Positions 1 through 11,101 of a stretch of DNA of 64,000 nucleotides are shown piece after piece. The stretch is taken from NCBI RefSeq assembly GCF_002899945.2, contig NZ_PPEG02000005.1:62001-126000 (forward strand), in the 5' to 3' direction. This DNA is from Chryseobacterium viscerum. GTDB lineage: Bacteria > Bacteroidota > Bacteroidia > Flavobacteriales > Weeksellaceae. The position numbers and the translations under genes were made by a program. Under the pieces are notes generated by a model. The model was not told the DNA's origin, ran no database searches, and saw only the letters and a program-made list of their open reading frames with translations. Position 1 is the stretch's first letter, and every line of letters begins with the position of its first letter.

Positions 1-2307
<2,307 letters not shown>

Positions 2308-2808
2308 ATGTCCACGACAATCACTTTAAAAGGAAACGAAGTACACACAATAGGAACATTACCCGCTGTAGGAACCTCTGTAAAAGACTTTGCATTGGTA
2401 GATTCAGGATTAGCGGTAAAAACTCTTGAAACTTTTGCAGGAAAGAAAAAAGTATTCAATATTTTCCCAAGCATTGATACTCCTACTTGTGCTGCTTCTT
2501 CCAGAAAATTCAATGAAGAGGCTTCAAACCTTGACAATACAGTAGTGATCAATGTTTCAAAAGACCTTCCTTTTGCATTAGGAAGATTCTGTGCAGCAGA
2601 AGGATTGAACAATGTAGAAACCCTTTCAGACTTCAGAAGCAGCTTTGGAGATGACTATGAAGTGACTATCACAGATTCTCCTTTGAAAGGTTTATTAAGC
2701 CGTGCAGTAATTGTTACAGACGAAAACAACAAAGTGGTTTACACTGAGCAGGTTTCAGAAATTGCTAACGAACCTAATTACGATGCGGCACTTGCTGCAT
2801 TGAAATAG
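2308..2808 (+). CDS. tpx: Thiol peroxidase (Tpx, atypical 2-Cys peroxiredoxin)
   Basis: Reduces H2O2 and organic peroxides using thioredoxin; cytoplasmic here, with no signal peptide. The 166-residue protein matches Tpx in length and in both signatures. The peroxidatic Cys61 sits in FPSIDTPTC and the resolving Cys95 in LPFALGRFC, the same positions as in E. coli Tpx. Thr58 and Arg (residue 133 region, LLSRAVIV) complete the peroxiredoxin active site. It is monocistronic: an intergenic promoter region lies upstream and a strong hairpin terminator begins 16 nt after the stop. The next gene, a Crp/Fnr regulator, is co-oriented but has its own leader. Confidence 0.96.
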   Translation: MSTTITLKGNEVHTIGTLPAVGTSVKDFALVDSGLAVKTLETFAGKKKVFNIFPSIDTPTCAASSRKFNEEASNLDNTVVINVSKDLPFALGRFCAAEGLNNVETLSDFRSSFGDDYEVTITDSPLKGLLSRAVIVTDENNKVVYTEQVSEIANEPNYDAALAALK

Positions 2809-2824
2809 TAGAAATAATTTTTGT

Positions 2825-2860
2825 AAAAAGCCTTGTGAATCATTTTGCAAGGCTTTTTTT
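2825..2860 (+). terminator. Rho-independent terminator of tpx
   Basis: An 11-bp stem AAAAAGCCTTG/CAAGGCTTTTT is followed by a run of T residues. Confidence 0.85.
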
Positions 2861-2887
2861 GAATATAAAACCAATCAATAACACCAA

Positions 2888-3463
2888 ATGATGCAAGATA
2901 ATTACAAGAAATATGGAGAACTTTTTCAGGTAGACTCAGAACATTTTGAAGAATTTTATGCACTTCTTCATGATACAAAGCTCTTAAAATCTGATTTTTT
3001 TCTGAAACAAGGAGAAAAATGCAAATATCTGGGCTTTGTTAAAAAAGGAACAATCAGATCCTTCTATATCAATGACCAAGGGCGCGAAATCAATTTTGGA
3101 TTCTATTTTGAAAATGAATTTTTTACCGATTATGAAAGCATTCTATGTGATACCGTATCCAATATGAACATCCAGGCGCTCGAAAACTGTGAAATTTTAC
3201 TGCTGAGTAAAGATCATCTGCAGAATTTATATAAAAAGGAAGCTTATTGGCAGCAATTTGGGAGAATGATGAGTGAAAAAATTTATCTGGATGCCAAAAA
3301 ACGGATTGATGATCTGTTGTGCTTTTCCCCTGAAAACAGATATCTCAATCTTGTCAAAAAGCAGCCTGCACTTTTTCAGAAAATAGCCCAGAAACACATT
3401 GCCAGCTATCTTGGAGTAACAGAGCAGTCACTCAGCCGGATAAGAAGCAGGATTGTTAATTAA
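2888..3463 (+). CDS. Crp/Fnr family transcriptional regulator
   Basis: A 191-residue one-component regulator with an N-terminal cyclic-nucleotide-binding-like beta-barrel (about residues 15-120, with the phrases GEKCKYLGFVKKGTIRSFY and ENEFFTDYESIL) and a C-terminal winged helix (about 135-190). The recognition helix reads GVTEQSLSRIRSRI, so it lacks the Arg-Glu pair that CRP uses to read TGTGA, and a different operator is expected. The inducer is unknown. It stands directly upstream of an alpha/beta hydrolase, a common flavobacterial pairing, and a perfect 14-bp palindrome overlaps its stop codon. The start is ATGATG at 2888; the second ATG is equally possible. Confidence 0.88.
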   Translation: MMQDNYKKYGELFQVDSEHFEEFYALLHDTKLLKSDFFLKQGEKCKYLGFVKKGTIRSFYINDQGREINFGFYFENEFFTDYESILCDTVSNMNIQALENCEILLLSKDHLQNLYKKEAYWQQFGRMMSEKIYLDAKKRIDDLLCFSPENRYLNLVKKQPALFQKIAQKHIASYLGVTEQSLSRIRSRIVN

Positions 3464-3473
3464 CTTAAGTTAA
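3460..3473. promoter_or_regulatory. Perfect 14-bp palindrome, candidate Crp/Fnr operator
   Basis: TTAACTTAAGTTAA is its own reverse complement. It overlaps the stop codon of the regulator and precedes the hydrolase. A TAGCTTTA box (3496-3503) could be the -7 element. Its start point would be near 3510, placing the palindrome centre near -43, where a class II Crp-family activator binds. The assignment is inferred from position and symmetry. Confidence 0.4.
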
Positions 3474-3530
3474 CGTCCACTGATATTTTAAACCGTAGCT
3501 TTATCATCATCAAATTTTAACACAATCATT

Positions 3531-4220
3531 ATGGAACAAAAAGATTTAACCATTATTTTGGTACACGGAGCATGGGGAGACGGATCACACTGGCAATACG
3601 TTATTCCTTCACTGACAAAAGCAGGATATAAAGTAAGAAGTGTACAGAATCCATTAACTTCATTGCAGGACGATATTAATAAGACTAAAGATCTTATTGA
3701 TGCCCAGGACGGGAAAGTGCTTTTAGTAGGGCATTCTTATGGAGGTGCTGTTATTTCAGGAGCAGGACATCATGACAAAGTAGCAGGACTGGTTTATATT
3801 GCGGCCTTTGCCCCTGATGCAGGAGACAGTCTGGGATCTCTGTTGGGAAGAAGAGAATCGCCGGGTGGAGCAAGTATTTATCCTGATAACAAAGGTTTTT
3901 TATGGATTAAATACGATGAATTTAAATCCGCTTTCTGTCAGGATTTAGACGATGAAAAAGCATTGGTGATGTCGTTGTCACAAAAACCTATTCACGGTCA
4001 GTGTTTTGGAGATGTAGCAGGTGATCCGGCATGGAAAACAAAGCCAAGTTGGTATCAGATCTCATTGCAGGATCGCATGATTCCTGCTGAGACCGAAAAA
4101 GAAATGGCAGAACGTCTCGAACCTAAGAAAATAATCTCTTTAGATGCAGGACATGCTTCATTGGCATCGCATCCTGAAGAAGTTACTCAATTGATTTTAG
4201 AAGCAGCAGCTTCCATCTAA
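3531..4220 (+). CDS. Alpha/beta hydrolase (esterase/haloperoxidase-like)
   Basis: A 229-residue alpha/beta-hydrolase-fold protein. The oxyanion loop is VHGAWGDGSHW, the nucleophile is Ser69 in GHSYGG, and the probable catalytic His208 is in DAGHASL. There is no signal peptide, so it is cytoplasmic. The short form with VHGAW resembles the salicylate-esterase/methylesterase (EstC-like) group; the substrate cannot be read from sequence. It is probably controlled by the adjacent Crp/Fnr regulator through the palindrome at 3460-3473. A strong terminator closes the unit. Confidence 0.88.
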   Translation: MEQKDLTIILVHGAWGDGSHWQYVIPSLTKAGYKVRSVQNPLTSLQDDINKTKDLIDAQDGKVLLVGHSYGGAVISGAGHHDKVAGLVYIAAFAPDAGDSLGSLLGRRESPGGASIYPDNKGFLWIKYDEFKSAFCQDLDDEKALVMSLSQKPIHGQCFGDVAGDPAWKTKPSWYQISLQDRMIPAETEKEMAERLEPKKIISLDAGHASLASHPEEVTQLILEAAASI

Positions 4221-4246
4221 TATAATATACAACAGAATAATTGATT

Positions 4247-4287
4247 AAGCCTTGTGAAATTTTATGTAATTTCACAAGGCTTTTTTT
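4247..4287 (+). terminator. Rho-independent terminator after the hydrolase
   Basis: A 14-bp stem AAGCCTTGTGAAAT / ATTTCACAAGGCTT has an 8-nt loop and a T-tract. The start of the next gene lies immediately behind it. Confidence 0.88.
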
Positions 4288-4306
4288 AATGAAAAACGAT
4301 TACAAA

Positions 4307-4654
4307 ATGGTTAAGAGAATTGTAGCCAATATCAAAACAGAAAACCTCCCTAAAGCAAACATTTTCTATCAGGATATTCTGGGTTTGAATGTTTTGATGG
4401 ATCATGGCTGGATCATGACTTTGGGTAACGATGAAGAAGCAAAAGTTCAGATCAGCTTTGCCGAGCAGGGGGGAAATGATACCGAAGTTCCAGATCTTTC
4501 CATTGAAGTGGATAATGTAGATGAAATATATAGCAAAATGAAAAATGCAGGTTTTGAAATCACCTACGAACTCACTGATGAAGAGTGGGGAGTTCGCCGT
4601 TTTTTTGTTAAAGACCCGTTTCAAAAACTGATCAATATACTCTCTCATCAATAA
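4307..4654 (+). CDS. VOC family protein (glyoxalase/bleomycin-resistance fold)
   Basis: A 115-residue single-module VOC protein. It has a beta-alpha-beta-beta-beta start (RIVANIKTENLPKANIFYQDILGL), a second half from about residue 60 (VPDLSIEVDNVDEIYSKMKNAGFEI) and the usual end FFVKDPFQKLINILSH. I chose the ATG at 4307. An in-frame ATG at 4289 lies at the base of the upstream terminator, and earlier in-frame codons fall inside the hairpin itself. Family members are lyases, dioxygenases or drug-binding proteins, and the function here is unknown. It is followed 12 nt later by a second VOC-type gene. Confidence 0.82.
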   Translation: MVKRIVANIKTENLPKANIFYQDILGLNVLMDHGWIMTLGNDEEAKVQISFAEQGGNDTEVPDLSIEVDNVDEIYSKMKNAGFEITYELTDEEWGVRRFFVKDPFQKLINILSHQ

Positions 4655-4666
4655 ATACATCGTACA

Positions 4667-5071
4667 ATGAAAGCAGATAGAATTATCCCTGTACTAAGAA
4701 TCTTCGATTATCAGAAAACAAAAGAGTTTTATGTAGACTGGCTGGGATTTGAGATCGTTTGGGAGCATTATTTTGATGAAAATACCCCCGTTTATATGGA
4801 AGTGAAAAGAGAAAATATCATTTTCCATTTAAGTGAACATCATGGAGACGGAACACCGGGAACGAGGGTTTCAATTTGGGGTGAAGGCGTTCCGCAATAT
4901 CATAAAGAACTCATCGAAAAAAAATACAAATACAACCGTCCCGGACTTGAAAAAACGTTCTATGGAGCCGTATCTTTTACGGTAATTGATCCTTTTGGAA
5001 ATAAAATTACGTTTGAAGAAGAATTTGAAGAAGAAAAACATAAAGATCTGGAGTTGTATTCTCACGATTGA
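4667..5071 (+). CDS. Glyoxalase superfamily protein (bleomycin-resistance-like)
   Basis: This 134-residue protein begins ADRIIPVLRIFDYQKTKEFYVDWLGF and ends with a highly acidic tail (EEEFEEEKHKDLE). The pattern TVIDPFGNKITF is the usual last strand of the VOC fold. Proteins of this size and start are commonly annotated as bleomycin-resistance or glyoxalase-superfamily proteins, typically drug-sequestering dimers; activity is not demonstrated here. It is 12 nt from the preceding VOC gene, so the two are probably co-transcribed, and it precedes an AraC-type regulator by 39 nt. Confidence 0.8.
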   Translation: MKADRIIPVLRIFDYQKTKEFYVDWLGFEIVWEHYFDENTPVYMEVKRENIIFHLSEHHGDGTPGTRVSIWGEGVPQYHKELIEKKYKYNRPGLEKTFYGAVSFTVIDPFGNKITFEEEFEEEKHKDLELYSHD

Positions 5072-5110
5072 CTCTGCTCGAACAGCATCATAAATAGTTA
5101 TTCATACACT

Positions 5111-5944
5111 ATGTTTTCCAATATACATCAGGAATTTGAAGTCCCGGAAGAATTAAAAGATACCATCAAATGCTTTTGGTACAACAAAAGGGATTATGGA
5201 GAAAAACCATCCGAATTTACAGTACTGCCGGATGGTTATGCTGAAATTATCTTTCATTTTGGTAGTGGATGCAGTATTTTACATGATGGGAATATTCAAG
5301 CTTTGCCTTCTCCGTTTATCATGGGGCTGCTCAATCAGCCTGCTGTTTTTTATGCTCAAAACCAATTGGAAATTATTGGCGTAAGGTGTTTTCCGTGGGC
5401 CGTTTTTGACTTATTGAGCCTTTCCTCAGAAAAAACCGAAAACGGAGTCCATACATTCGAGCATCCTGTGGCAGCGCTTCAATTTGTATTAAAAGACCTC
5501 CTTACTCAAGGAAAGATAGAAGAAGCAATCTCTCACATAGAACAATATTTTCTGAAATTACACGAACTCATTACAATGGACAGTCTGCTCTTCAAAGCGG
5601 GAGCAGCCATGAGGAAAAACTATGGTGCTACTCCTGTGAATCAAATAGCCGACTCGGCTCATACAACAGTTCGGACATTAGAAAGAAAGTTTAAACAATC
5701 TTCCGGGCACACTGTAAAAGATGTATCCGGAATTATGCGTTTTGAACAGATAAGAAACCGATTGTGGCATGCTCCTGAGGCTCATATTGCTGCTCTGGCA
5801 CAAGAATTTGGGTATACGGATCAATCGCATTTAAGCAGAGAATTTAGGCGGTATAGCGGTACAACACCCGCCGTTTTTGCCCGGGAGGCCAGAAAAAGGA
5901 AGCAGATTGTAAACAATGATTTTGTCGCATTTGTACAAGCCTGA
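5111..5944 (+). CDS. AraC family helix-turn-helix transcriptional regulator
   Basis: A 277-residue regulator. The N-terminal sensing domain (about 1-150) starts with a DUF6597-like segment (FWYNKRDYGEKPSEFTVLPDGYAEIIFHFG). The C-terminal pair of HTH motifs (about 165-262) ends in the diagnostic FGYTDQSHLSREFRRYSGTTP. It lies 48 nt upstream of, and co-oriented with, the Tet(X)-like monooxygenase, which makes that gene its most likely target. No operator was identified. The ligand is unknown. Confidence 0.9.
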   Translation: MFSNIHQEFEVPEELKDTIKCFWYNKRDYGEKPSEFTVLPDGYAEIIFHFGSGCSILHDGNIQALPSPFIMGLLNQPAVFYAQNQLEIIGVRCFPWAVFDLLSLSSEKTENGVHTFEHPVAALQFVLKDLLTQGKIEEAISHIEQYFLKLHELITMDSLLFKAGAAMRKNYGATPVNQIADSAHTTVRTLERKFKQSSGHTVKDVSGIMRFEQIRNRLWHAPEAHIAALAQEFGYTDQSHLSREFRRYSGTTPAVFAREARKRKQIVNNDFVAFVQA

Positions 5945-7123
<1,179 letters not shown>

Positions 7124-7208
7124 GTGATGATTCTAAAGGGGGCAATTAATGATCCGGATCATCAAATAGTAAGATGAATAAAACTTACCTTTACATTTTA
7201 ATAATAGA

Positions 7209-8420
7209 ATGAAACGTTCCGGAACAGCAGATCTACCTCTTCACTATGGCAAAGTACCGCCATGGCTGTACGAGCGTATGTCTGTACTCGGACTTTCCAT
7301 TATTGAAGTCATCCTCATGGATTACGGTAAAGATGAGGTATTGCGCCGGCTGGCAGATCCGTTCTGGTTTCAGAGTTTTGGAGCAGTGATGGGGATGGAT
7401 TGGCATTCTTCGGGAATTACCACTTCCGTTATGGGAGCTTTGAAACGTTCTATTAATCCCAATTCACAATCTTTGGGAATTTATATCTGTGGCGGAAAAG
7501 GCAAACTTTCCAGGGAAACTCCATCAGAACTGATTAGAATTGCAGATAAAACCGGACTGAACGGAACAGATCTGGTAAGAGCCAGCAAACTTTCTGCAAA
7601 GGTTGATAATACAGCGATTCAGGATGGATACCAGCTGTATCTGCACAATTTCATTCTTTCAGATAATGGAAACTGGAGTGTCATTCAGCAGGGCATGCAT
7701 GAATCAGACGGAACAGCAAGACGGTATCACTGGCATTCTGAAAACATTACATCATTTATAGAAAAGCCTCATACAGGAATTAATGGAATTTCAAGAGGAA
7801 GAATTCTCAATCTTACCGATACCGATGCTTCAGACAACAGAAAAGGAATTCTGGATATTTCTCATACCGATTCAGTAGATGTAATGAAGGATTTTGCAAG
7901 ACTGATTCTGCCTGCTCATCATGACGTTCAGGCTTCCGACGTAGATCTGAAAAGATTAGGTGCCCTTTTATATGTCACCCGTGAGCAGCAGCCTCAGAAT
8001 TTTGAAGATTTGCTGATGCTGGAAGGGGTAGGGCCAAGGACCATGCAGTCATTGGCTTTGGTAAGTGAAGTCATTCACGGAGCACCATCCAGATTTGCAG
8101 ATCCTGCTAGATTTTCCTTTGCACATGGGGGTAAAGATGGTCATCCTTTCCCGGTTCCTACCAAAACGTATGATGAAAGTATCAGTATTCTCAGAAAAGG
8201 AATAGAAAAATCCAAACTGGGAAATTCTGATAAATTGAATTCTTTAAATAAACTTCACCAGATCGTAGCCACGGCAGAAAAAGATTTTACTCCGGATTTT
8301 GATATTCAGGAAGTCATTGAAGAAGAAAGACAAAACTCCTGGCGTTTTGGTGGAAAAACAGTGTTTGGGGATGCTCAGAAACCCAATCCTCCGAAATCCA
8401 TACAGCTTTCTCTCTTCTAA
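7209..8420 (+). CDS. DUF763 domain-containing protein
   Basis: A 403-residue cytoplasmic protein. The opening RSGTADLPLHYGKVPPWLYERM and the blocks LRRLADPFWFQSFGAVMGMDWHSSGITT and IYICGGKG are diagnostic of DUF763, a family best known from thermophilic archaea and bacteria. A helix-hairpin-helix-like segment (about residues 270-285, MLEGVGPRTMQSLALVSEV) suggests nucleic-acid binding; the activity is unknown to me. The C-terminus ends PPKSIQLSLF, a short tail resembling a sliding-clamp-binding peptide (QLSLF), which would fit a DNA-metabolism role. It stands alone, 85 nt after the monooxygenase. Confidence 0.9.
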   Translation: MKRSGTADLPLHYGKVPPWLYERMSVLGLSIIEVILMDYGKDEVLRRLADPFWFQSFGAVMGMDWHSSGITTSVMGALKRSINPNSQSLGIYICGGKGKLSRETPSELIRIADKTGLNGTDLVRASKLSAKVDNTAIQDGYQLYLHNFILSDNGNWSVIQQGMHESDGTARRYHWHSENITSFIEKPHTGINGISRGRILNLTDTDASDNRKGILDISHTDSVDVMKDFARLILPAHHDVQASDVDLKRLGALLYVTREQQPQNFEDLLMLEGVGPRTMQSLALVSEVIHGAPSRFADPARFSFAHGGKDGHPFPVPTKTYDESISILRKGIEKSKLGNSDKLNSLNKLHQIVATAEKDFTPDFDIQEVIEEERQNSWRFGGKTVFGDAQKPNPPKSIQLSLF

Positions 8421-8473
8421 GTTTCCTATTTCTTTTAAAAATTTGCGATTACTATTATCGGCAAATAGTTATT

Positions 8474-8526
8474 CCCATCCTTTGGAGGGGTGGCGAAAAT
8501 TCAAAGAATTTTTGACGGGGTGGTTA
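8474..8526. repeat. Flavobacterial-type intergenic repeat
   Basis: A GGAGGGGTGGCGAAAATTC segment is followed by AAA and GAATTTTTGACGGGGTGG. The inner 7-bp arms 8496-8502 and 8506-8512 form a hairpin flanked by GGGGTGG on both sides. I recall similar boxes scattered between genes in Flavobacterium and Chryseobacterium. The rest of 8421-8704 shows nothing recognisable. Confidence 0.4.
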
Positions 8527-8704
8527 AAGTCGTTCTGTTGTCCGGCACTTTAGATAACTGTTTAAATTTTATCCAATTTCAAGTATCTATTATTTCAGCA
8601 TCATAGATAATCTTCTATGAATACTTAAATGACTTTGTTTAATGTTTTTTATCTTTAATTCAATTAAAAATTTTATTTTTAAAAACTTAAAAAAAATTGA
8701 CCAA

Positions 8705-9295
8705 ATGACGAATCAAGCCCTGGAAATATGTTACGATTTTCCTTTCTTTTTCCCTGAAGAACTTGCTGAAATATTTCAGGCTCATGAAAAAACATCATTC
8801 CAAAAAGGTGATTTCATTCTTGAAGAAGGAAAAACAGCCAATGAATATTATATTCTTGAGAGCGGACTGGCACGTTCCTATGTTAATGATTTTAATGGAA
8901 ATGAAGTAACCACCCATTTTTTTACCGAAAATGAAGTCATTATCGAGGTTTTATCAATGTTTCAACGGGTTCGGTCCCAGGAAAATATCGTTTGTATTAC
9001 AGACTGTGAATGTTGGAAGCTAGATTATGACACCTTTCAGGAATTATTCCATAAAATCCCCAACCTTAGAGAATGGGGGAGGTCCTGGATGTCTCAGGAA
9101 CTTTTTGCCTATAAACAGCGTTCTGTAGAAATGTTTACCCTTTCAGCTACCAAAAGATACCTTAATCTCCTGGAACAGAAACCTAAAGTCATACAATTTG
9201 CTCCTTTAAAGCAGATTGCCTCCTACCTGGGAGTGACAGACACTTCTCTGAGCCGTATTCGTAAAGAAATCGTTTCCCATCCTAAGAAAAATTAA
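8705..9295 (+). CDS. Crp/Fnr family transcriptional regulator
   Basis: A 196-residue regulator, counted from the ATG at 8705. An upstream TTG/ATG extension would add an implausible Lys/Phe-rich stretch from an A+T-rich leader. The effector-binding barrel covers about residues 20-125 (KGDFILEEGKTANEYYILESGLARSYV) and the HTH about 150-190 (IASYLGVTDTSLSRIRKEI). The recognition helix lacks the CRP-type Arg-Glu pair, as in the regulator at 2888, to which it is paralogous. The downstream VOC gene has a promoter with an inverted repeat across its start point, a plausible target. Confidence 0.87.
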   Translation: MTNQALEICYDFPFFFPEELAEIFQAHEKTSFQKGDFILEEGKTANEYYILESGLARSYVNDFNGNEVTTHFFTENEVIIEVLSMFQRVRSQENIVCITDCECWKLDYDTFQELFHKIPNLREWGRSWMSQELFAYKQRSVEMFTLSATKRYLNLLEQKPKVIQFAPLKQIASYLGVTDTSLSRIRKEIVSHPKKN

Positions 9296-9313
9296 ATCTT
9301 GCCTTATGACAAG

Positions 9314-9356
9314 TTGATTTTCATCACACCTTGGTAATTTTGGTTAAAAGTTTAAC
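9314..9356 (+). promoter_or_regulatory. Promoter and inverted-repeat operator of the VOC gene
   Basis: TTG at 9314-9316, an 18-nt spacer and a perfect TAATTTTG at 9335-9342 match the Bacteroidota -33/-7 consensus. The hexamers GTTAAA (9343-9348) and TTTAAC (9351-9356) form an inverted repeat across the predicted start point. That position suits a repressor or autoregulating Crp/Fnr protein. Binding is inferred. Confidence 0.5.
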
Positions 9357-9373
9357 ACTAAAAATTACAAAAA

Positions 9374-9781
9374 ATGAAAGTCAATCAAATCTATGTGAAC
9401 CTTCCGGTAAAAGATGTGCAGAAAACAAAAGAATTCTGGACCAATGTCGGGTTTGCAATCAATGAGCAATTCTCTGATGATAAAGCAACCTGTGTTGTGT
9501 TGAATGATACCATCTATGTGATGTTTCTGCAGGAAGAATATTTTATGACCTTTACCAATAAACCTGTTACCAAAGAGAATACCAGCCAGGTTCTTGTAGC
9601 AGTAGGTCTTAATAGCCGTGAAGAAGTTGATCAGGTAGTGAATACTGCGGTAGAAAATGGGGCATGGCAGCACGAAGAACCTCAGGATTACGGATGGATG
9701 TACCAGAATTCTTTTTGGGATCTGGATGGGCACGGTTGGAATATCACTTTTGCGGATATGTCTCAAATGCCTGCAGAGTAA
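9374..9781 (+). CDS. VOC family protein
   Basis: A 135-residue glyoxalase-fold protein. It starts VNQIYVNLPVKDVQKTKEFWTNVGF and ends with the characteristic YQNSFWDLDGHGWNITFADMS strand. Such proteins are often annotated as glyoxalase/extradiol dioxygenase; the ligand and metal are not predictable. It has its own promoter (9314-9342) and follows a Crp/Fnr gene by 78 nt. The DinB gene follows after 29 nt, so the VOC and DinB genes probably share a transcript. Confidence 0.85.
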   Translation: MKVNQIYVNLPVKDVQKTKEFWTNVGFAINEQFSDDKATCVVLNDTIYVMFLQEEYFMTFTNKPVTKENTSQVLVAVGLNSREEVDQVVNTAVENGAWQHEEPQDYGWMYQNSFWDLDGHGWNITFADMSQMPAE

Positions 9782-9810
9782 TCTGTTATCATCACATAAA
9801 TACACACCCT

Positions 9811-10272
9811 ATGGAAACACAATCAAACGATATAGAAATCATAAAAAATCAGGTAGCCAGTACTTATTATGTGATTACTTCAAATATCGACGGCATTTCC
9901 CATGAAGAATCTATGATTTTTCCCAATGGTGAAGCCAATTGTATGAACTGGATTCTTGGACATTTGATCTATATAAGAAATCCTTTACTGAATATTCTTG
10001 GAAAAGAATCTGTTTGGGACAGCGAAAAATTTTCATTTTACAACAGAGGTGAAATTGCTTTAGATCACAAAGATAAATTAATCAACTTTGAAGATTTAAA
10101 ATCGTATTTGAAACAATCTCAGGACACACTGGAAGCAAAACTCAATACTCTTGAAAGCTTTAAACCTGAAATGATTAAAGATATCTCAACCCTAAGTCTT
10201 CATGAAATTTACCACAGCGGACAGCTGGGATATCTCCGTAGAATTTTAGGAAAACCAGGCGCAATAAAATAA
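9811..10272 (+). CDS. DinB family protein with intact metal-binding histidines
   Basis: A 153-residue four-helix-bundle DinB/YfiT-type protein, starting at the ATG at 9811. The metal triad typical of the family is visible as His51 (ILGH) and His131/His135 (LHEIYHSGQLGYLRRIL). The superfamily includes thiol-dependent S-transferases acting with bacillithiol or mycothiol and many unknowns; flavobacterial members are uncharacterised. It is probably co-transcribed with the upstream VOC gene. It is related to the DinB protein at 10574, which has lost all three histidines. Confidence 0.85.
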   Translation: METQSNDIEIIKNQVASTYYVITSNIDGISHEESMIFPNGEANCMNWILGHLIYIRNPLLNILGKESVWDSEKFSFYNRGEIALDHKDKLINFEDLKSYLKQSQDTLEAKLNTLESFKPEMIKDISTLSLHEIYHSGQLGYLRRILGKPGAIK

Positions 10273-10573
10273 CCTGTTATTTTGAAATTCTTAGCCTTGT
10301 CAGAAATGAGAAAAACAGATTAAGCAAAATGATAACCCGCAATCATTTGCAAAATCTCCAAGATCTGCGAGAAAATTATAAGCAAGATTTCTTGCTTTAC
10401 CCGGAATGACAAGTATATTGTTGAAATATTGGCATTATCTTTTAGAAGAGTACAATTTCATCAAAGATAAAATCCTCGCGCCTTAAAAAAATACAGTTTA
10501 TAGAAACCTTGCGTCTTTGCGTTTCTCAAACCCTCTAACCTCTAATTTCTAACTTCTAATCTCTAATTAAAAA
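10273..10573. repeat. Composite intergenic repeat region A
   Basis: This stretch between the two DinB genes is built of modules that recur at 18.3-18.7, 20.2-20.5 and 45.9-46.4 kb. They are a TCTGCGAGAAAA box (10361-10375), a reversed GTCATTCCGGG/AGCAAGAAATCT box (10386-10411), a GATAAAATCC box (10465-10475) and a CTTGCGTCTTTGCGTTTC box (10508-10526). There is no ORF or promoter of note apart from A/T-rich sequence just before the next gene. Confidence 0.6.
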
Positions 10574-11098
10574 ATGGACACACCAAAATCAAAAAAAATG
10601 GAAGTCATTATTCCGGCTTACAGAATGCATTCCCAAAGCTTTATGAATGTTTTGGAAGGCATCTCGGAAGAAGACGCTTTGAAAAGAATTGAAAATAAAA
10701 CCAATCATATTGTCTGGATGGCCGGAAACTTTGTCAACATGCGCTATGGTTTAGGCTGGGTACTCGGACTTCGGGAAGAAGACCCTTACAGTGACTTGTT
10801 TTTCCAGGGAAAAGCTTTGGATGAAAGCTTTCAATATCCAACTTTAGCAGAACTGAAAGAGAATTTTCATGCCATCTCCGCAAAAGTATATCAGAAACTC
10901 TTTGAAGTAACTGATGAAGAACTGGACGAAATATTTGAAATAGGAATGAATATCCCTTTCGTTAAAGAAACAAAACTCAATTTTGCAGGAATGTGCATCG
11001 GCCGTGAAGACTACCTATGCGGACAGATAGGTTTGATGCGCAGGATTTTAAACTATCCGGGAATGAAGTATGGTGTGGATGAAAACCTTAAGTACTAA
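10574..11098 (+). CDS. DinB superfamily protein lacking the metal-binding histidines
   Basis: A 174-residue DinB-fold protein. Its C-terminus, REDYLCGQIGLMRRILNYPG, aligns with HEIYHSGQLGYLRRILGKPG of the neighbouring DinB gene. The metal-ligand histidines there are replaced by Arg and Leu, and the first histidine (GH) by Asn (AGNF). It is therefore probably not a metal-dependent transferase; a binding or structural role is possible. It ends three nucleotides before the next gene, an alpha/beta hydrolase, indicating translational coupling. Confidence 0.78.
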   Translation: MDTPKSKKMEVIIPAYRMHSQSFMNVLEGISEEDALKRIENKTNHIVWMAGNFVNMRYGLGWVLGLREEDPYSDLFFQGKALDESFQYPTLAELKENFHAISAKVYQKLFEVTDEELDEIFEIGMNIPFVKETKLNFAGMCIGREDYLCGQIGLMRRILNYPGMKYGVDENLKY

Positions 11099-11101
11099 CC
11101 G

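Noticed and set aside
4241-4306. Longer starts of the first VOC gene
   Set aside because: The added codons read through the upstream terminator hairpin; the VOC fold starts at 4307.
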